Assembly: GCA_947095585.1 (NCBI GenBank)
Contig: OX352763.1
Location: 62,343,016-62,407,015, forward strand
DNA: 64,000 bases
Origin: Nephrocerus scutellatus
Lineage: Eukaryota > Arthropoda > Insecta > Diptera > Pipunculidae
Reading direction: 5' to 3'
A model generated the notes under the pieces. That model was not told the DNA's origin. It did not search any database and saw nothing but the letters and a program-made list of their open reading frames with translations. Position 1 is the first letter of the stretch, and each line of letters starts with the position of its first letter. Of this stretch, positions 20,430-31,722 are shown piece by piece. Both the position numbers and the translations under genes were made by a program.

Positions 20430-22280
20430 GCTTATATAAGAAACCCACCTTACCATTGCAAACAACTTCAAAATAAACGGTTTTAAATTTTACGACACCA
20501 AACATCCAGATAGAAAAGCTTGTGGTGCCATTCTAATAAAAAAAAAATAGAATTAAACATCATTAAAAACATTGCAGGGAGTATCTCCATGCAACTTCAA
20601 TCTCCATCGATAGAAATGTAGGAAATTTCATAGTATATGCTATTTACTGTCCCCCAAAATTTAAAGTCACTCCTCTTTTAGCCTTGGTACGAAGTTAATT
20701 GCAGCAGAAGACTTTAATGCCATACATCCTCATTGGCGCTCCCGTTAAATTACCCTAAAAGGCAGAAATTTGTACTTAGCTATATCAAAAAGTAATCTGG
20801 AAGTTTTATCTACAGGAAAACCTACCTACTGGGCAACAGATCGCAGAAAAATTCCTGACCTTATTGACTTCGGTGTATCCTAGCAATTTAAACCAATTTA
20901 AAATCGAACTATTATATGAACTGTCTTTGGATCACTCCCCCTTCATAATTAATATACTGATTGATTCAATTAATACCGATCCTATAAAAGTATTTCTAGC
21001 AGACATACCAACTGGGTATTCTTTAGAAAGTACATAAGCTCTCACATTAATATTAATATACCGTTAAGAAATATAGAAAAGATATTGATCATGCAGTGGA
21101 AACTTTTGCGCAATTGTTGATTCAGGTAGCTAAATTCTCAACTCCAATGCCAAACACTCTTAAAAAAGGTAGTCAAACACGAGTGACGAATAGAGAAATT
21201 GAGGCTCTCTTTAGGTAAGAAAGGAAAAAAGGAAAGGAAGAGAATGGCAGAGTCAGAGATCCCCAATTGTAAAGGAAAAACTTTCAGAATGCACAAAGAA
21301 GTTGCAAAGACTTCTCAAGCTCTATAAGGAGAAGTCCTTCCAAGACTATGTTAAAAACCTCTCACCTTCTATGAGTTCAGACTCCTCGCTGTGGAAAGCG
21401 CTAATAACTTAAAACGAGCAACTAACGCTAAAGCACCTATTCGCTTGGCAAACGGTGACTGGGCTAAAAGTGACGCTGAGAAAGAGAATACATTTGCAAA
21501 CCATCTACATAATGTGTTTATGCCAAACCAGCCCTTAGTGGATCATCAATTTAGTCAGATTCCTAATGCCCCTGCTTTGAAACCGTATCGTTTTAATATG
21601 ATGGACTTGATGTGCTCTGCCATAAAAATTAATTGAAACCATAAGAATTCACCAGGAAATTAAAAAAATTTCAGGTAAAATGATTAAGGAATTGCCTAGT
21701 TTATTATCAATTCTTTCGAAGTTATTCGAAAATTTACTAATATCAAAAATCCAAACAATTATAGAGAGTACCAATATTATACCCGAACATCAATATGGGT
21801 TTAGAAAAAAAGCATGGAACAACTGAACAAGTTCATAGACTATTCTCTCACATAAGGAATGCGTTTGAAAAAAAACAATACTGCTCTGCCGTATTCCTAG
21901 ACGTTGCTCAAGCATTCGACAAAGTCTGGCATGAAGGCCTTGTACACAAAATTCGGATATTTTAACCCTCTAACTTACTCACCATTCTAACAAGCTACTT
22001 GGAAAATCGAAAGTTTATCATTAAATATAATAGTTTAACCTCCGGAACAAATCCCATTAATGCTGGCGTTCCACAAGGTAACGTCCTGGGTCCATTCTCC
22101 TGCCTACTTAGGATTTACCTAGATGCAACAACGTTCTTACTTCAACATTTGCAGATGACACAGCTTTTTTTATGCTCAATCAAGAATCCGGCAATTGCCT
22201 CAAAGAACTTAAGCTATCATCTCAAAAATGCCAAAAATTGTTATCAACTTCTCCAACCCATAAAAATTTGCATGTAAATT
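20430..22280 (+). pseudogene. Jockey ORF2 (endonuclease-reverse transcriptase), broken
   Basis: The endonuclease begins with ETHLTIANNFKINGFKFYD at 20,440 (catalytic Glu), has KACGGAILIKK, and AEDFNAIHPHW at about 20,705. 21,391-21,636 is the linker before RT (IRLANGDWAKSDAEKENTFA). RT blocks: YPEHQYGFRKKHGTTEQVHR-like sequence near 21,785, AVFLDVAQAFDKVWHEGLVH at 21,890-21,945, and INAGVPQGNVLGPFSC at 22,055-22,110. The catalytic FADD region reads TFADDTAF only after a frame correction near 22,150. There are at least ten stops or frameshifts. A (GAT)n run lies at 20,390. Confidence 0.75.
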
Positions 22281-22689
22281 CTCTTATAACTAAAAGTATA
22301 CTGAATTCCACTATAAATGCTGAAATATAAAAACACACACACACACAATGCTTTAGCAACTAACTTGCTTAATTGTTGCTATTCTAAGCGAATAAAACGT
22401 AAAGATACCCAAGATAGAGGAATAACTTAATACTCCTGCCACTGATTGACCCAAACATTTTTTATAAACCAAATACAAAACTATTTATAACATGAATAGA
22501 TATGCATATGTTTGTACCTCAAATTTAAATATATAAACGTTTAGTAAAATTTGAATTCTTATTGTTTCTTAGAAAGAAAGATTCAATAAACAAAATTGCA
22601 TGAAAAAAAAAATTTTATACACAAAAAGAGACGAGAGTTGTATGTTTTGGAGATAAATAAGTCAGCTGCTGGAAATTATTTACTTACTT
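22281..22689. other. Repeat-terminus and AT-rich DNA
   Basis: Starts with AGTATACTGAATTCCACTAT, which recurs at 63.77 kb and inverted at 58.67 kb. It contains a short (CA)n run at 22,333. No coding signal. Confidence 0.4.
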
Positions 22690-23321
22690 AATTTGGCATA
22701 ATACCCAGATCTCAAATATTCCACTTGGAGTGGGATCCTTTAACGAAGTAGACACATTGAAAGTTCTTCTGACCAACAACAACTACAGAAAACTAATCGG
22801 AAGCCAGCTATATATTTCTGTTAACAGCCGCCCAGATATTTCGGCAAGTGTTGCTATTTTAGCACAAATGGTCAAAACATCGACCCAAACTGACTGAATG
22901 GAGGTAAAAGGAGTTTTAAAATATCTTAAGGGCACACTCGATTTTAAGCCCCTGCTAGACTACGCTGAAGCCAATCGGGCAGAAAATCGAAAGTCCAACT
23001 GAAAATATGTTGGCCGACATGCTAACAAACCATTAGCCGCAGTACGACTACAGAAGCTCCGCGAATTATGTGGCCTGGAACTTCATTGAGGAGGAGTGTT
23101 AAATTAATAATCATATTAAACATTATTAATTTATATGTAACTTATTCAATGTGCTTGTATTTGCATAATGTGGCATCACTTAGTTACGGTAGTTGACTTT
23201 GACTTTGACGTCTGCCATCCGCATGACGTATTCGTTAATTCTTTTTCTTTTTTTTGTTCTTTTTTGCCGTCCACTGTATTGAGTAGACGTGTGTTATTTA
23301 TACAGAACTAATACAAATACA
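22690..23321 (+). mobile_element. Ty1/copia 3' end with LTR
   Basis: RT/RNase H remnants: NNNYRKLIGSQLYISVNSRP and DISASVAILAQMVKTSTQT at 22,770-22,890, then VKGVLKYLKGTLDFKPLLDY, then SPTENMLADMLTKPLAAVRL and QKLRELCGLEFH. This is the standard copia C-terminus. It is followed by a purine tract GAGGAGGAG and an LTR starting TGTTAAATTAATAATC at 23,097. The LTR end is placed at CA 23,320-23,321 with low certainty. The 5' portion of the element is missing. Confidence 0.8.
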
Positions 23322-23843
23322 TTCCTGAATATCTTGAATCATTGGGCTGCTTATTTGCATTTCTTAAATCATCTACTGCTATTCTAAGACATTGGAGATA
23401 CACATGTGTATTAAATTTTAAGAAAATCGGGTTAATTTTTAAAACATTTTTATAGGCATCCCTCGGCCCTGTGGCCTTAATATTAATAGAAAGTGTTGTC
23501 ACCGGAAACGCACATGTGTGCTAACTTTTAATAAAATCGGGCTTTGGAAACTGTGTTAATAATTTATCGCATGATTTCACGACAAAAAGACGAACACGAA
23601 AAGTTAATATAGAATAGTTTTAGATTAAAAAACAAGGAAAACGTCATACCAATAGTGATTTCGGTTTGCACGCTCATAACAATCTGATGGGGTCCAAATT
23701 TTAATAGAAAGTGTTGTAATCGGAAATACACGTGTGCAAAGTTTCAATAAAATCGGGTTTTGGGAATTGAGTTAAAAATTGATCGCAAGATTAAGACAAA
23801 CAAACAAACAGACAAAACACTAGCACGTGACGTTAATACAGAA
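23322..23843 (-). repeat. Family B units, inverted, and hairpin half-arm
   Basis: Minus-oriented units (GGAGATACACATGTGTATTA; GTGTTGTCACCGGAAACGC; GTGTTGTAATCGGAAATAC). At 23,652-23,685 AGTGATTTCGGTTTGCACGC corresponds to one arm of the long hairpin at 26.7 kb. It ends at the Helitron insertion point, CAGAA|TCTATATAAATAAA. Confidence 0.7.
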
Positions 23844-25230
23844 TCTATATAAATAAAATGAAATGCTGTTTTTTGGTAACAGAATCACTTGAGAACTCCT
23901 GGACCGATTTGGTTAATTTTTATTTTAAAATGTTCGTCATAGTCCGAATACGGTTTAAGCAAAAAAACAATTGAAAAGTTGCCCGAAAAATTGGAAAATT
24001 TGGGAAAAACCTTAAGGGCTGTTTTTCATGGGATTTTTTATGAATTCGCGAATGATGTGTTTTTGTATGCACTCTCGATCATAACTGACGATAGGAACGA
24101 CATATTTGGTTAATTATATTTTTGTTTTGTTCGTTATGCTTTTTAGCAAAAGAAATTTCGGGAAAATTACAAAAGAGAGTAGCAACATTTGGAAAACTAA
24201 AAATTGGATATTTTTTGAGGAAATAACTCCATTGAATGTTTTCGGTAAAATGAAAAATCTGAAAAAATGCATTTCAGCCTAAATTAAAATAAAATGAAAT
24301 TTGTTTTTACTTTTGTGTTGATTCGCTTTCTGTCCAAGAAAAGTCGTTATTTCATTTCTATTCCAATAGATTCCAATAGTTGGCGCTATGTGCGCGAATG
24401 TCGTTTGACAGCTGATCCATTTGCACGGTCTTTCTTTTGCGATCTGTCAACACAACCCAATGATTGTCGACTGTTCCAGTGTCGGAAAACCATCAGCGTC
24501 AGACAAAACAAATAAAAAACAGTGCGCGTAGCTTTTACTCGTAATTGAAGTGAAACTTCTCTGATGTTGTGGACGAAAAGACCTCCAAAATACCCCTAAA
24601 AGATCCTAAAAGACCTAAAAGATCATCAAAAAACCCCAAATATTCAAAAGACCCCCAAAAGACCGTCAAAAGAATCATAAAAGATCCCCAAACGATCATC
24701 AAGAGACCCTCAAAGGACTCCTAAAAAACCTTCAAAAGATCCTCAAAAGACCATCAAAAGACTACCAAAAGACTCTTAAAAGACACCCCAGAGGACCCTC
24801 AAAACACCATACCGAATTTCATACAAATCGGTTGAGAAATTACTTGGTCTCCAAAATTTGAAAATGTAACACAATAACGGAATCAATATCGCAACACAAA
24901 ATTGTGTTTGATACCGTACTAAATTTTCTCTTCACCGAGCCTTTCACTTACAAAAATGTCGTGTATCATAAAGCATTGGAATGAACGAAATAGTGATGTT
25001 CAAGCAAATAATCAAATAAACAAATGCTTTGTTTCGATTGGTTTGGTATGGCATTGCACATTTGAGATGTATTGTGATTTCAAATTTAATGAAAGAAAAT
25101 CATTTGATTGATGTTTTTATTTCAATTTTACTTTGATTTAGCATTTCAAATAGCTCTTCACAAAATCACAAAACGATTACAAACGAATTTATTTAAAGTT
25201 GAACAGGACAACGTCTGTCGGGTCAGCTAG
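23844..25230 (+). mobile_element. Complete non-autonomous Helitron
   Basis: 5' terminus TCTATATAAATAAAATG and 3' terminus GACAACGTCTGTCGGGTCAG followed by CTAG, with the host A before and T after, as expected for Helitron insertion between A and T. The stretch GACAACGTCTGTC just before CTAG can form the short 3' hairpin. 1,387 bp, with no Rep or helicase coding. A degenerate AAAAGAYCCTC tandem tract sits inside. Confidence 0.85.
24575..24815. repeat. Degenerate 10-12 bp tandem tract in the Helitron
   Basis: More than fifteen variants of AAAAGAYCCTC/AAAAGACCATC in a row, for example CAAAAGATCCTCAAAAGACC. The strand is strongly purine-biased with almost no G runs. Confidence 0.8.
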
Positions 25231-26045
25231 TTTAAGAATAATAAAAACAACCCATGAAAATTAAAATTTTTCATCTAAATTCTCTTATCGCAGATATTGA
25301 TGTCTGGGATTCCAGGTCATTTTTTTTTATTGTAGGAGAAAATTATCGAAAGAGACATTTGACATCAGATGTCAAATTTGAAAATGCTCAGATCATTTTA
25401 TTTTGAGCATTTAGACCACGCTCATACTCTGAGCAAAATGACAGAATATTGTAAAAACTTTTTGTTCGATCTGTAAGTTGATATCGACAACAAAAAACGA
25501 CATCAATAAAAATACAATTCAGTAAATAAGTAAGTAAGTTGAATTAAGCATAAAACATTTATGTCTCGTTTCATTTGCTCATTTGTGGGTGAGCTAAGAT
25601 TTCTCTCTCGTGGTGCCAGTTTAATTGAAATTACGGTTTGATTTTATGTACCTTTGTTTTGTAACTGATAATGTTACTTTGCTACCCGTCGGCAATCGGG
25701 TACATCGGGCACTCACCTCGATCACCTCGCCCACGTCGTGAAATGGCATTAATAATGATTGTGTAAGTCGGAGTAATGTATATTGATGCTTGAGAAATGA
25801 TGTGAAACCGAAATTTTCTTTTTTTCGTTCATTATTAGAAATATTGACATTATTAATAACCGTGTAAGTGCCGAGTTAAAACTATGGCGACGCAAACTCG
25901 TAGTGCTTCCATGAACAGGCAGAATAGATTTTGCAATCAAAATTTACCACACCCAAAATCAAGCAGCGCAGCCGACTGCGCAGCACACACCGCACACAGT
26001 CATTAATGTACGACGGTATCTAATGGCGCTATGTGATATTAAAAA
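25231..26045. other. Repeat terminus and unassigned DNA with two small palindromes
   Basis: 25,247-25,290 is the inverted ATTAGAGAATTT-type terminus. ATTTGACATCAGATGTCAAAT (21 bp, split here as ATTTGACATC-A-GATGTCAAAT) lies at about 25,357-25,377. AAATGCTCA and TGAGCATTT follow within 31 bp of each other. No coding signal. Confidence 0.45.
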
Positions 26046-26700
26046 AAATGTATAAGGGCCTTGCGGCCGAATCCGGGGCCCGATCACTACCAAGTTTTAG
26101 AAAAAGTATTGTTTATGGGGTATACACATGTGTGTAAAATTTGAAAAAAAATCTGGTATTTTTTTTTTTTAAATTTGTATGGGAGCCCCACCAACCCGGG
26201 GCCCGATCAATTCCAATTTTTAAAAGAAAGTACTGTCACCGGAAATACACATGTGTACAAAATTTCAGGAAAATCAGGCTTTAGGAAGTGCGTTAAAAAT
26301 TGATAATTAAAAAAAAAATTTGTATGGGAGCCCCCCGACCCCGGGGCCCGGTTGATTCAAAAAATTTACAAAAAGTTTTGAGATACACACATTTGTATGG
26401 GTGCTCCCCCGCCCCAGGGGCCCGATCACTACCAAATTTTTACAGAAAGTGTTGTCCATCAAAGATACACATGCGTATAAAATTTGAAGAAAATCGGGTA
26501 CATTTTTTTAAAAATTTGTATGGGAGCCCTCCGACCCCGCGGCCCGATGGGTCCCAAATTTTGATAAAAAGTGTTGTCATGGGAGATATACATTTCAATA
26601 AAATCGGGCTGCAGGAAGTTGGTTAAAACTTTATCACAAGATTTGGTGTGCCAGCCAGCCAGCCACGGGCAAATCAAGTTAATATAGAGAATTTAAAAAC
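26046..26700 (-). repeat. Family B tandem units, inverted, with terminal block
   Basis: Five minus-oriented units of roughly 105-125 bp with ACACATGTGTGTAAAATTTG, GGGCCCGATCA and AAAGTGTTGTCCATC. They end in GCCAGCCAGCCAGCCACGGG and AGTTAATATAGAGAATTT, the inverted form of the family's other end. Confidence 0.75.
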
Positions 26701-26731
26701 GAAGAAAACGTCAATGGTGGAAAATCCTAAT

Positions 26732-26854
26732 AGTGATTTCGATTTTCACGCTCATGACAATCTGCGACAAACAAACCCATGTGTTTGTATTTGTTTAAAA
26801 AACACATTTGTTTGTGTGTCGCAGACTGTCACGAGCGTGCAAATCGAAATCGCT
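26732..26854. repeat. Long imperfect hairpin, arms about 53 bp
   Basis: Left arm AGTGATTTCGATTTTCACGC...CTGCGACAAACAAAC pairs with right arm GTTTGTGTGTCGCAG...GCGTGCAAATCGAAATCGCT with about seven mismatches. The loop of roughly 17 nt is TTGTATTTGTTTAAAAA. There is no coding. A diverged single arm is present at 23.65 kb, so the sequence is part of a dispersed repeat. Confidence 0.85.
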
Positions 26855-27004
26855 AAAAATAACTACTAAATAACCGTTTTTTTTTGACGTGACAACGTCT
26901 CACTACAAGGTATATGCGGTGCTTTTTCAAAAAGTCAAATTTTAAGTGATACAGTGCTCACACTGTTAAAAGTGCTCACACTGTTGCGAGACACTGTTAC
27001 GAGA

Positions 27005-28175
27005 CATTCGTATGAAACTCGGAATGTAGGACTAAACTAATCCTATGGAAATTCTGGGATCTGGCCAATAGGTTCTGGGATTTTTGGAACCAAACCATTT
27101 CTCAAGGGATTCGTATGAAACTCGGAATGTAGGACTAAGATGTGACTATAAGACTTGTTCCTATGGAAATTCTGGGATCTGGCCAATAGGGTCTGGGATT
27201 TTTGGAACCAAGCCATTTCTCAAGGGATTCGTATGAAACTCGGAATGTAGGACTAATATGTGACTATAAGACTTGTTCCTATGGAAATTCTGGGATCTGG
27301 CCAATAAGGTCTGGGATTTTTGGAACCAAGCCATTTCTCAAGGGATTCGTATGAAACTCGGAATGTAGGACTAATATGTGACTATAAGACTTGCTCCTAT
27401 GGAAATTCTGGGATCTGGCCAATAGGGTCTGGGATTTTCGGAACCAAGCCATTTCTCAAAAGATTCGTATGAAACTCGGAATGTAGGACTAATATGTGAC
27501 TATAAGACTTGTTCCTATAGAAATTCTGGGATCTGGCCAATAGGGTCTGGGATTTTTGGAACCAAACCATTTCTCAAGGGATTCGTATGAAACTCGGAAT
27601 GTAGGACTAAGATGTGACTATAAGACTTGTTCCTATGGAAATTCTGGGATCTGGCCAATAGGGTCTGGGATTTTTGGAACCAAGCCATTTCTCAATGGAT
27701 TCGTATGAAACTCGGAATGTAGGACTAATATGTGACTATAAGACTTGTTCCTATGGAAATTCTGGGATCTGGCCAATAGGGTCTGGGATTTTTGGAACCA
27801 AACCATTTCTCAAGGGATTCGTATGAAACTCGGAGTGTAGGACTAAGATGTGACTATAAGACTTGTTCCTATGGAAATTCTGGGATCTGGCCAATAGGGT
27901 CTGGGATTTTTGGAACCAAGCTATTTCTCAAGGGATTCGTATGAAACTCGGAATGTAGGACTAATATGTGACTATAAGACTTGTTCCTATGGAAATTCTG
28001 GGATCTGGCCAATAGGGTCTGGGATTTTTGGAACCTAGCCATTTCTCAAGGGATTCGTATGAAACTCGGAATGTAGGACTAATATGTGACTATAAGACTT
28101 GTTCCTATGGAAATTCTGGGATCTGGCCAATAGGGTCTGGAATTTCGGGAACTAAGCAATTTCTCAAGCGACTCG
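27005..28175. repeat. 118-bp satellite array, about ten units
   Basis: CGGAATGTAGGACTAA starts units at 27,124, 27,242, 27,360, 27,478, 27,596, 27,714, 27,832, 27,950 and 28,068, exactly 118 bp apart. A first unit at 27,021 is 15 bp short. Units are about 97-99% alike. The last unit decays after 28,140. Period 118 is not a multiple of three, and no continuous frame exists. Confidence 0.97.
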
Positions 28176-29529
28176 TGCCTTTTAATTTAATCTTAATATT
28201 GGCCACATCGTCAAAGAATTTCACTCCAACCGCGCGTAAAGATTACACGCACTAATTTTTTTAACAGCCCTTCTCCTACTACTATCGACGCAACTGCATT
28301 ACTATGTTTGTGCAGTGATATGATATATTTAATATGTACCCACCTCACAATAAATTGTTATGAACATTTAAATCAGCTTATAAATTATTTATTATGTTGT
28401 ATGTGATGTGATTGATGATCATGTATGTGGTTTCAATAACAAACAATCAAGCAGAGCAGAACGAAACAAACATATGCAGTAGTAGGCTGCGGTCAAGAAT
28501 TCAGCTGCTGCGCAGTTTATGCTGCATTTTGGTCAAAAATTCACTTTTCAGCCAATGCATTAAAGAAAAATCGACTGCGCAGTTTACGCAGCTACTCAAA
28601 ATTGGATGCAAATAGCAAAATGTAAATGTCAAATTGTCGCCCTACAAGCAGACTGTAAGTCGGTTCAAAATATAGCCGCAACTTCGTGCATACCGACTGC
28701 CTGCCATTTTTTTGTGCAGCATAAGTTGCGAAGATTCTTAATTCTTTACCGCAGCCGTAGTGATAGTATAGTCTCTGTTCATTTTCTATCGGTCCTCTGC
28801 TCTGCTCGATACAGTGCTGCAAGCTTCCTTGCAACTATTTCCTTTTCTTTTCGCTTATCTTATCCTTAGTCATGTTTACAGTAACTAGAGTAAATAACTC
28901 TTCGATCAATATACAGAAGAGAGAGAACCATGAAAAAGAAATTTAATGATGAATAATTGGCCTGCATGTATCAAAGCGAAATTCTTCTCTCTTCAATTTT
29001 ATTTCTCTTAAAATTTATTTTAAAATTGCTAAATTTTTTTATAAATTGAATAACTCTTTGATCTATTACAGAAGGGAGAGAACCATGCAAAAGAAATTTA
29101 ATCACGAATAATTGGCCTGTATGTTTCAAGGCGACATTCTTAGCATACCATTTTGGTGCATTGGTTAGTGCTGCTCACTTCTCTTCTCTTCAAATTTAAT
29201 TTAAAACAACTCAAATTTTTTTATGAGTTGAAACCAAAAGCTGATTACTCTGTTTGGGCAGTGATATGCAATATGCAGCCACTTTACAGTTAGTGGTTAT
29301 GAACATTAAAATTCGCTTATAAATAATTTATATATAATGTGATGTGATGATGATGTATGTGATGAGCTACGGTGCAAGTCGTACGACTTGTATTTAGTAT
29401 AGAAATTTTTTTTAATATATCCGTCCGTGTTTATGTCCCACAGACAACAAGATATTTGTTTTCTTTTCTTTCGTCCCGGACAGACGTTGTCACGCTCAAA
29501 ACCCACGGCCATGTCTTCGACACAGCCTA
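28176..29529. other. Unassigned DNA with two internal direct duplications
   Basis: 28,886-28,975 and 29,042-29,130 are two copies (about 85% alike) of a block with GAGAGAACCATGAAAAAGAA and AATAATTGGCCTG. 28,310-28,440 and 29,250-29,375 are a second, more diverged pair (GCAGTGATATG, TTATGAACATT, TAAATTATTTAT, ATGATGTATGTG). Short open frames show no known protein. Confidence 0.5.
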
Positions 29530-29690
29530 CCCCGCTCTTTTTTATTATTATTTCATTGCCAAGGGAGGACTCCCTGAATGACTTGCGTCATGACAATAAG
29601 TTGGGCTAAGCCCTTTATTAAAATTCAAAATAAATCGAAGGAATGTGATTTACAAATCTGCAATATATCACATTCCTCACGTTTGTAGCC
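29530..29690. repeat. LTR-like fragment and adjacent 11-bp stem-loop
   Basis: CATTGCCAAGGGAGGACTCC and TGACTTGCGTCATGACAATA recur at 63,288-63,335 inside the gypsy-derived inverted repeat, suggesting a shared LTR segment. Just after, AGGAATGTGAT and ATCACATTCCT (29,639-29,677) form a perfect stem. Confidence 0.5.
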
Positions 29691-29792
29691 AGTTTCAATT
29701 TATTTTCTCAGAATTCTCTCTGATTCATTGAAAAAGCAATACGAAAAAAAGGGAACACAAAAACTAAAACGACGCGAGTCCAAATGCTTTCA

Positions 29793-30046
29793 TCAATGGA
29801 TCATGACGTTGGACTTCCAAGGAACAATTGTCATCTGGCCGACATTATTTGGATTTACATCTGTAGTAAGTGCATCTCGAAGGTGAATATACTCGTCAGA
29901 ACGGAGTTTGGTCTGGTTCAATCTGATGAATGTCAATCTCTCTGTTTCTATTTTGACATACATATCAACAGCATATTGATGAAATAATCGCCGACATTTT
30001 AATATGTGATTGTCTTTATTTTCACGAACCATCAGGCGATAGGATT
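29793..30046 (-). pseudogene. Helitron Rep-helicase protein, continuation after the LINE
   Basis: YRLMVRENKDNHILKCRRLF, HQYAVDMYVKIETERLTFIR and LNQTKLRSDEYIHLRDALTT. These follow directly on the block interrupted at about 32,968 in all Helitron proteins of this type. The frame ends shortly after VGQMTIVP, where the Helitron is truncated; the Rep HUH and tyrosine motifs are therefore absent. Confidence 0.8.
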
Positions 30047-30183
30047 TGAATTGAATTGAATTGAATTTATTTTATTTAGTAAATACCAATATTATATTAC
30101 ATATATTTACAATTGATATGCTTAATAAATTAGAGAGAAAAAAAAATTTAAATAAATAAAGATACGTAATTTATGAATTATTA

Positions 30184-31659
30184 TTACAAATTTTCTTCAC
30201 AGTATTTCCACAATTTTTTTTTAAATTTCTCAAAATTATTTTCGGATTTTAGTTCTCTGCTAAGTGAGTTGAAAAGTTGTAACCCTTTATACATTAACAT
30301 ATTTTTTGTTTTCTCATTTGTAAAAAAGTTTAATCTAAAATCATTAACATTTCTTAAATTGTAATTATGAATTTGATTTACATAGGTAAGTTTTTCTGTT
30401 AAATACTCGGGATAAATATTATTTTTAATTTTAAATATAATAAGTAACACATTCATTTTTATTCTTTGTTCAACATTTAACCACTTCAATGTCTTCAACA
30501 TACTATCCTTTGAGGTATATCTATCTTTTTTAAGAATAATTCTCATAGCTTTGTTTTGCAATTTTTGTAATCTATCCATCATTTCGTTGTTATTCATAAA
30601 TAGAATTGAAGAACAATATTCGAAATGAGGCTTTATTATTGTATTGTATATATGTATTGTAGTTTTTTCAGATATATTTTTTCTAATCGTTCGTAACAAA
30701 TAAATTTTTTTCCCGATTTTTTTGCAAACAAAATCCAAATTATTTTTAAAATTTAATTGATTATCGATAATTACCCCTAGATATTTTATTTCACTGACCA
30801 TTTCAATATTCACCCCATTAATAAGTAAGTTAATGTTATTTCTACTTCCATTTATGCACATTGCCTTAGTCTTATCAACATTTAATTTCATTCTATTCAT
30901 TTTGAACCACTCATCAATATTTTTTAAATCAATGTTCAATTTTGTCACACCTTCTTCCACTGTGTCTTCAATTGCATATAATAGTCCATCATCAGCAAAC
31001 AATAAGATTATCGACTGCATCACTATTTTCTGGATATCATTGATATATATTAAAAAAAGAAGCACACCCAACACTGTTCCTTGAGGTACACCAAATATGA
31101 CATCTATTGATTCAGATACTGAGTCATTCACTTTGGTTCTTTGTCTCCTTTGACTCAAGTATGAGCTAAACCAATCAATTTCTTTATCCTGGATACCATA
31201 TTTTTGTAGTTTTTGAAGGAGGATGTCTCTGTCTATAGTTTCGAATGCTCTCCTTAGATCCAGAAAGACTGCTACAATAACCTTCTTTTCATGGACCGCC
31301 ATTTTCCAATTATTAACAGTTAGGTTTATCAAGGACTCACAGCTATGATTTTGTCTGAATCCAGATTGATAATTGAAAATAAAATTGTTTTCTTCAAAGT
31401 ATTGCTGTAACTGCTCATTAACAACCTTTTCCAGTATCTTAGATTCCATCCAAATCATATTTACTGGACGAAATTCATTATTATTTTTTGAATTTTTAAT
31501 TTTTTCAACAGGCACTACCATTGTTTCTTTCCAAATTGATGGAAATATTCCTGACTCCATCGATTTATTAATTATTGACAGCAGATTCTCACCAATCAAA
31601 TCGAAATTATCTAATATTAAATTTTTGTTAACAAAATTAACATCATTTTTAGAATTCAT
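30184..31659 (-). CDS. LINE ORF2 remainder: intact reverse transcriptase lacking endonuclease
   Basis: 491 codons without a stop. RT blocks in order: FPSIWKETMVVPVEKIKN (about 39-56), FRPVNMIWMESKILEKVV, FNYQSGFRQNHSC, motif A VAVFLDLRRAFETIDRDILL (Asp near 134), motif B VIFGVPQGTVLGVLLF (188-202), motif C LLFADDGLLYA with FADD at 221-224, and the thumb block YLGVIIDNQLNFKNNL. The C-terminal tail LKSENNFEKFKKKLWKY matches the usual LINE end. No endonuclease precedes it: ORF1 ends only 63 bp upstream. The ATG used is simply the first in frame and is probably not the original start. Confidence 0.88.
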   Translation of the reverse strand: MNSKNDVNFVNKNLILDNFDLIGENLLSIINKSMESGIFPSIWKETMVVPVEKIKNSKNNNEFRPVNMIWMESKILEKVVNEQLQQYFEENNFIFNYQSGFRQNHSCESLINLTVNNWKMAVHEKKVIVAVFLDLRRAFETIDRDILLQKLQKYGIQDKEIDWFSSYLSQRRQRTKVNDSVSESIDVIFGVPQGTVLGVLLFLIYINDIQKIVMQSIILLFADDGLLYAIEDTVEEGVTKLNIDLKNIDEWFKMNRMKLNVDKTKAMCINGSRNNINLLINGVNIEMVSEIKYLGVIIDNQLNFKNNLDFVCKKIGKKIYLLRTIRKNISEKTTIHIYNTIIKPHFEYCSSILFMNNNEMMDRLQKLQNKAMRIILKKDRYTSKDSMLKTLKWLNVEQRIKMNVLLIIFKIKNNIYPEYLTEKLTYVNQIHNYNLRNVNDFRLNFFTNEKTKNMLMYKGLQLFNSLSRELKSENNFEKFKKKLWKYCEENL

Positions 31660-31722
31660 ATTTTTTATAATTTTTAATAGATCGTGTATATTTAGATAAA
31701 CACATTGAATATTATTTAGTTG

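Larger units (their letters stand above)
19440..22280 (+). mobile_element. Jockey-clade LINE, decayed, nearly complete gene order
   Basis: ORF1 with three CCHC knuckles, then an apurinic-type endonuclease, then RT, all on +. Breaks are numerous but the order is that of Jockey-like elements. The 3' end is replaced at about 22,275 by the dispersed terminus GTAAATTCTCTTATAACT, so the RT C-terminus and poly(A) are missing. Confidence 0.85.

Noticed and set aside
24294..24515. 73-codon frame in the Helitron
   Set aside because: Lies in a non-autonomous Helitron with no Rep or helicase motif; a chance frame.
27005..28175. CRISPR-like regular repeats
   Set aside because: Repeat and intervening sequence are both conserved at 118 bp; there are no unique spacers, and the context is a eukaryotic satellite.
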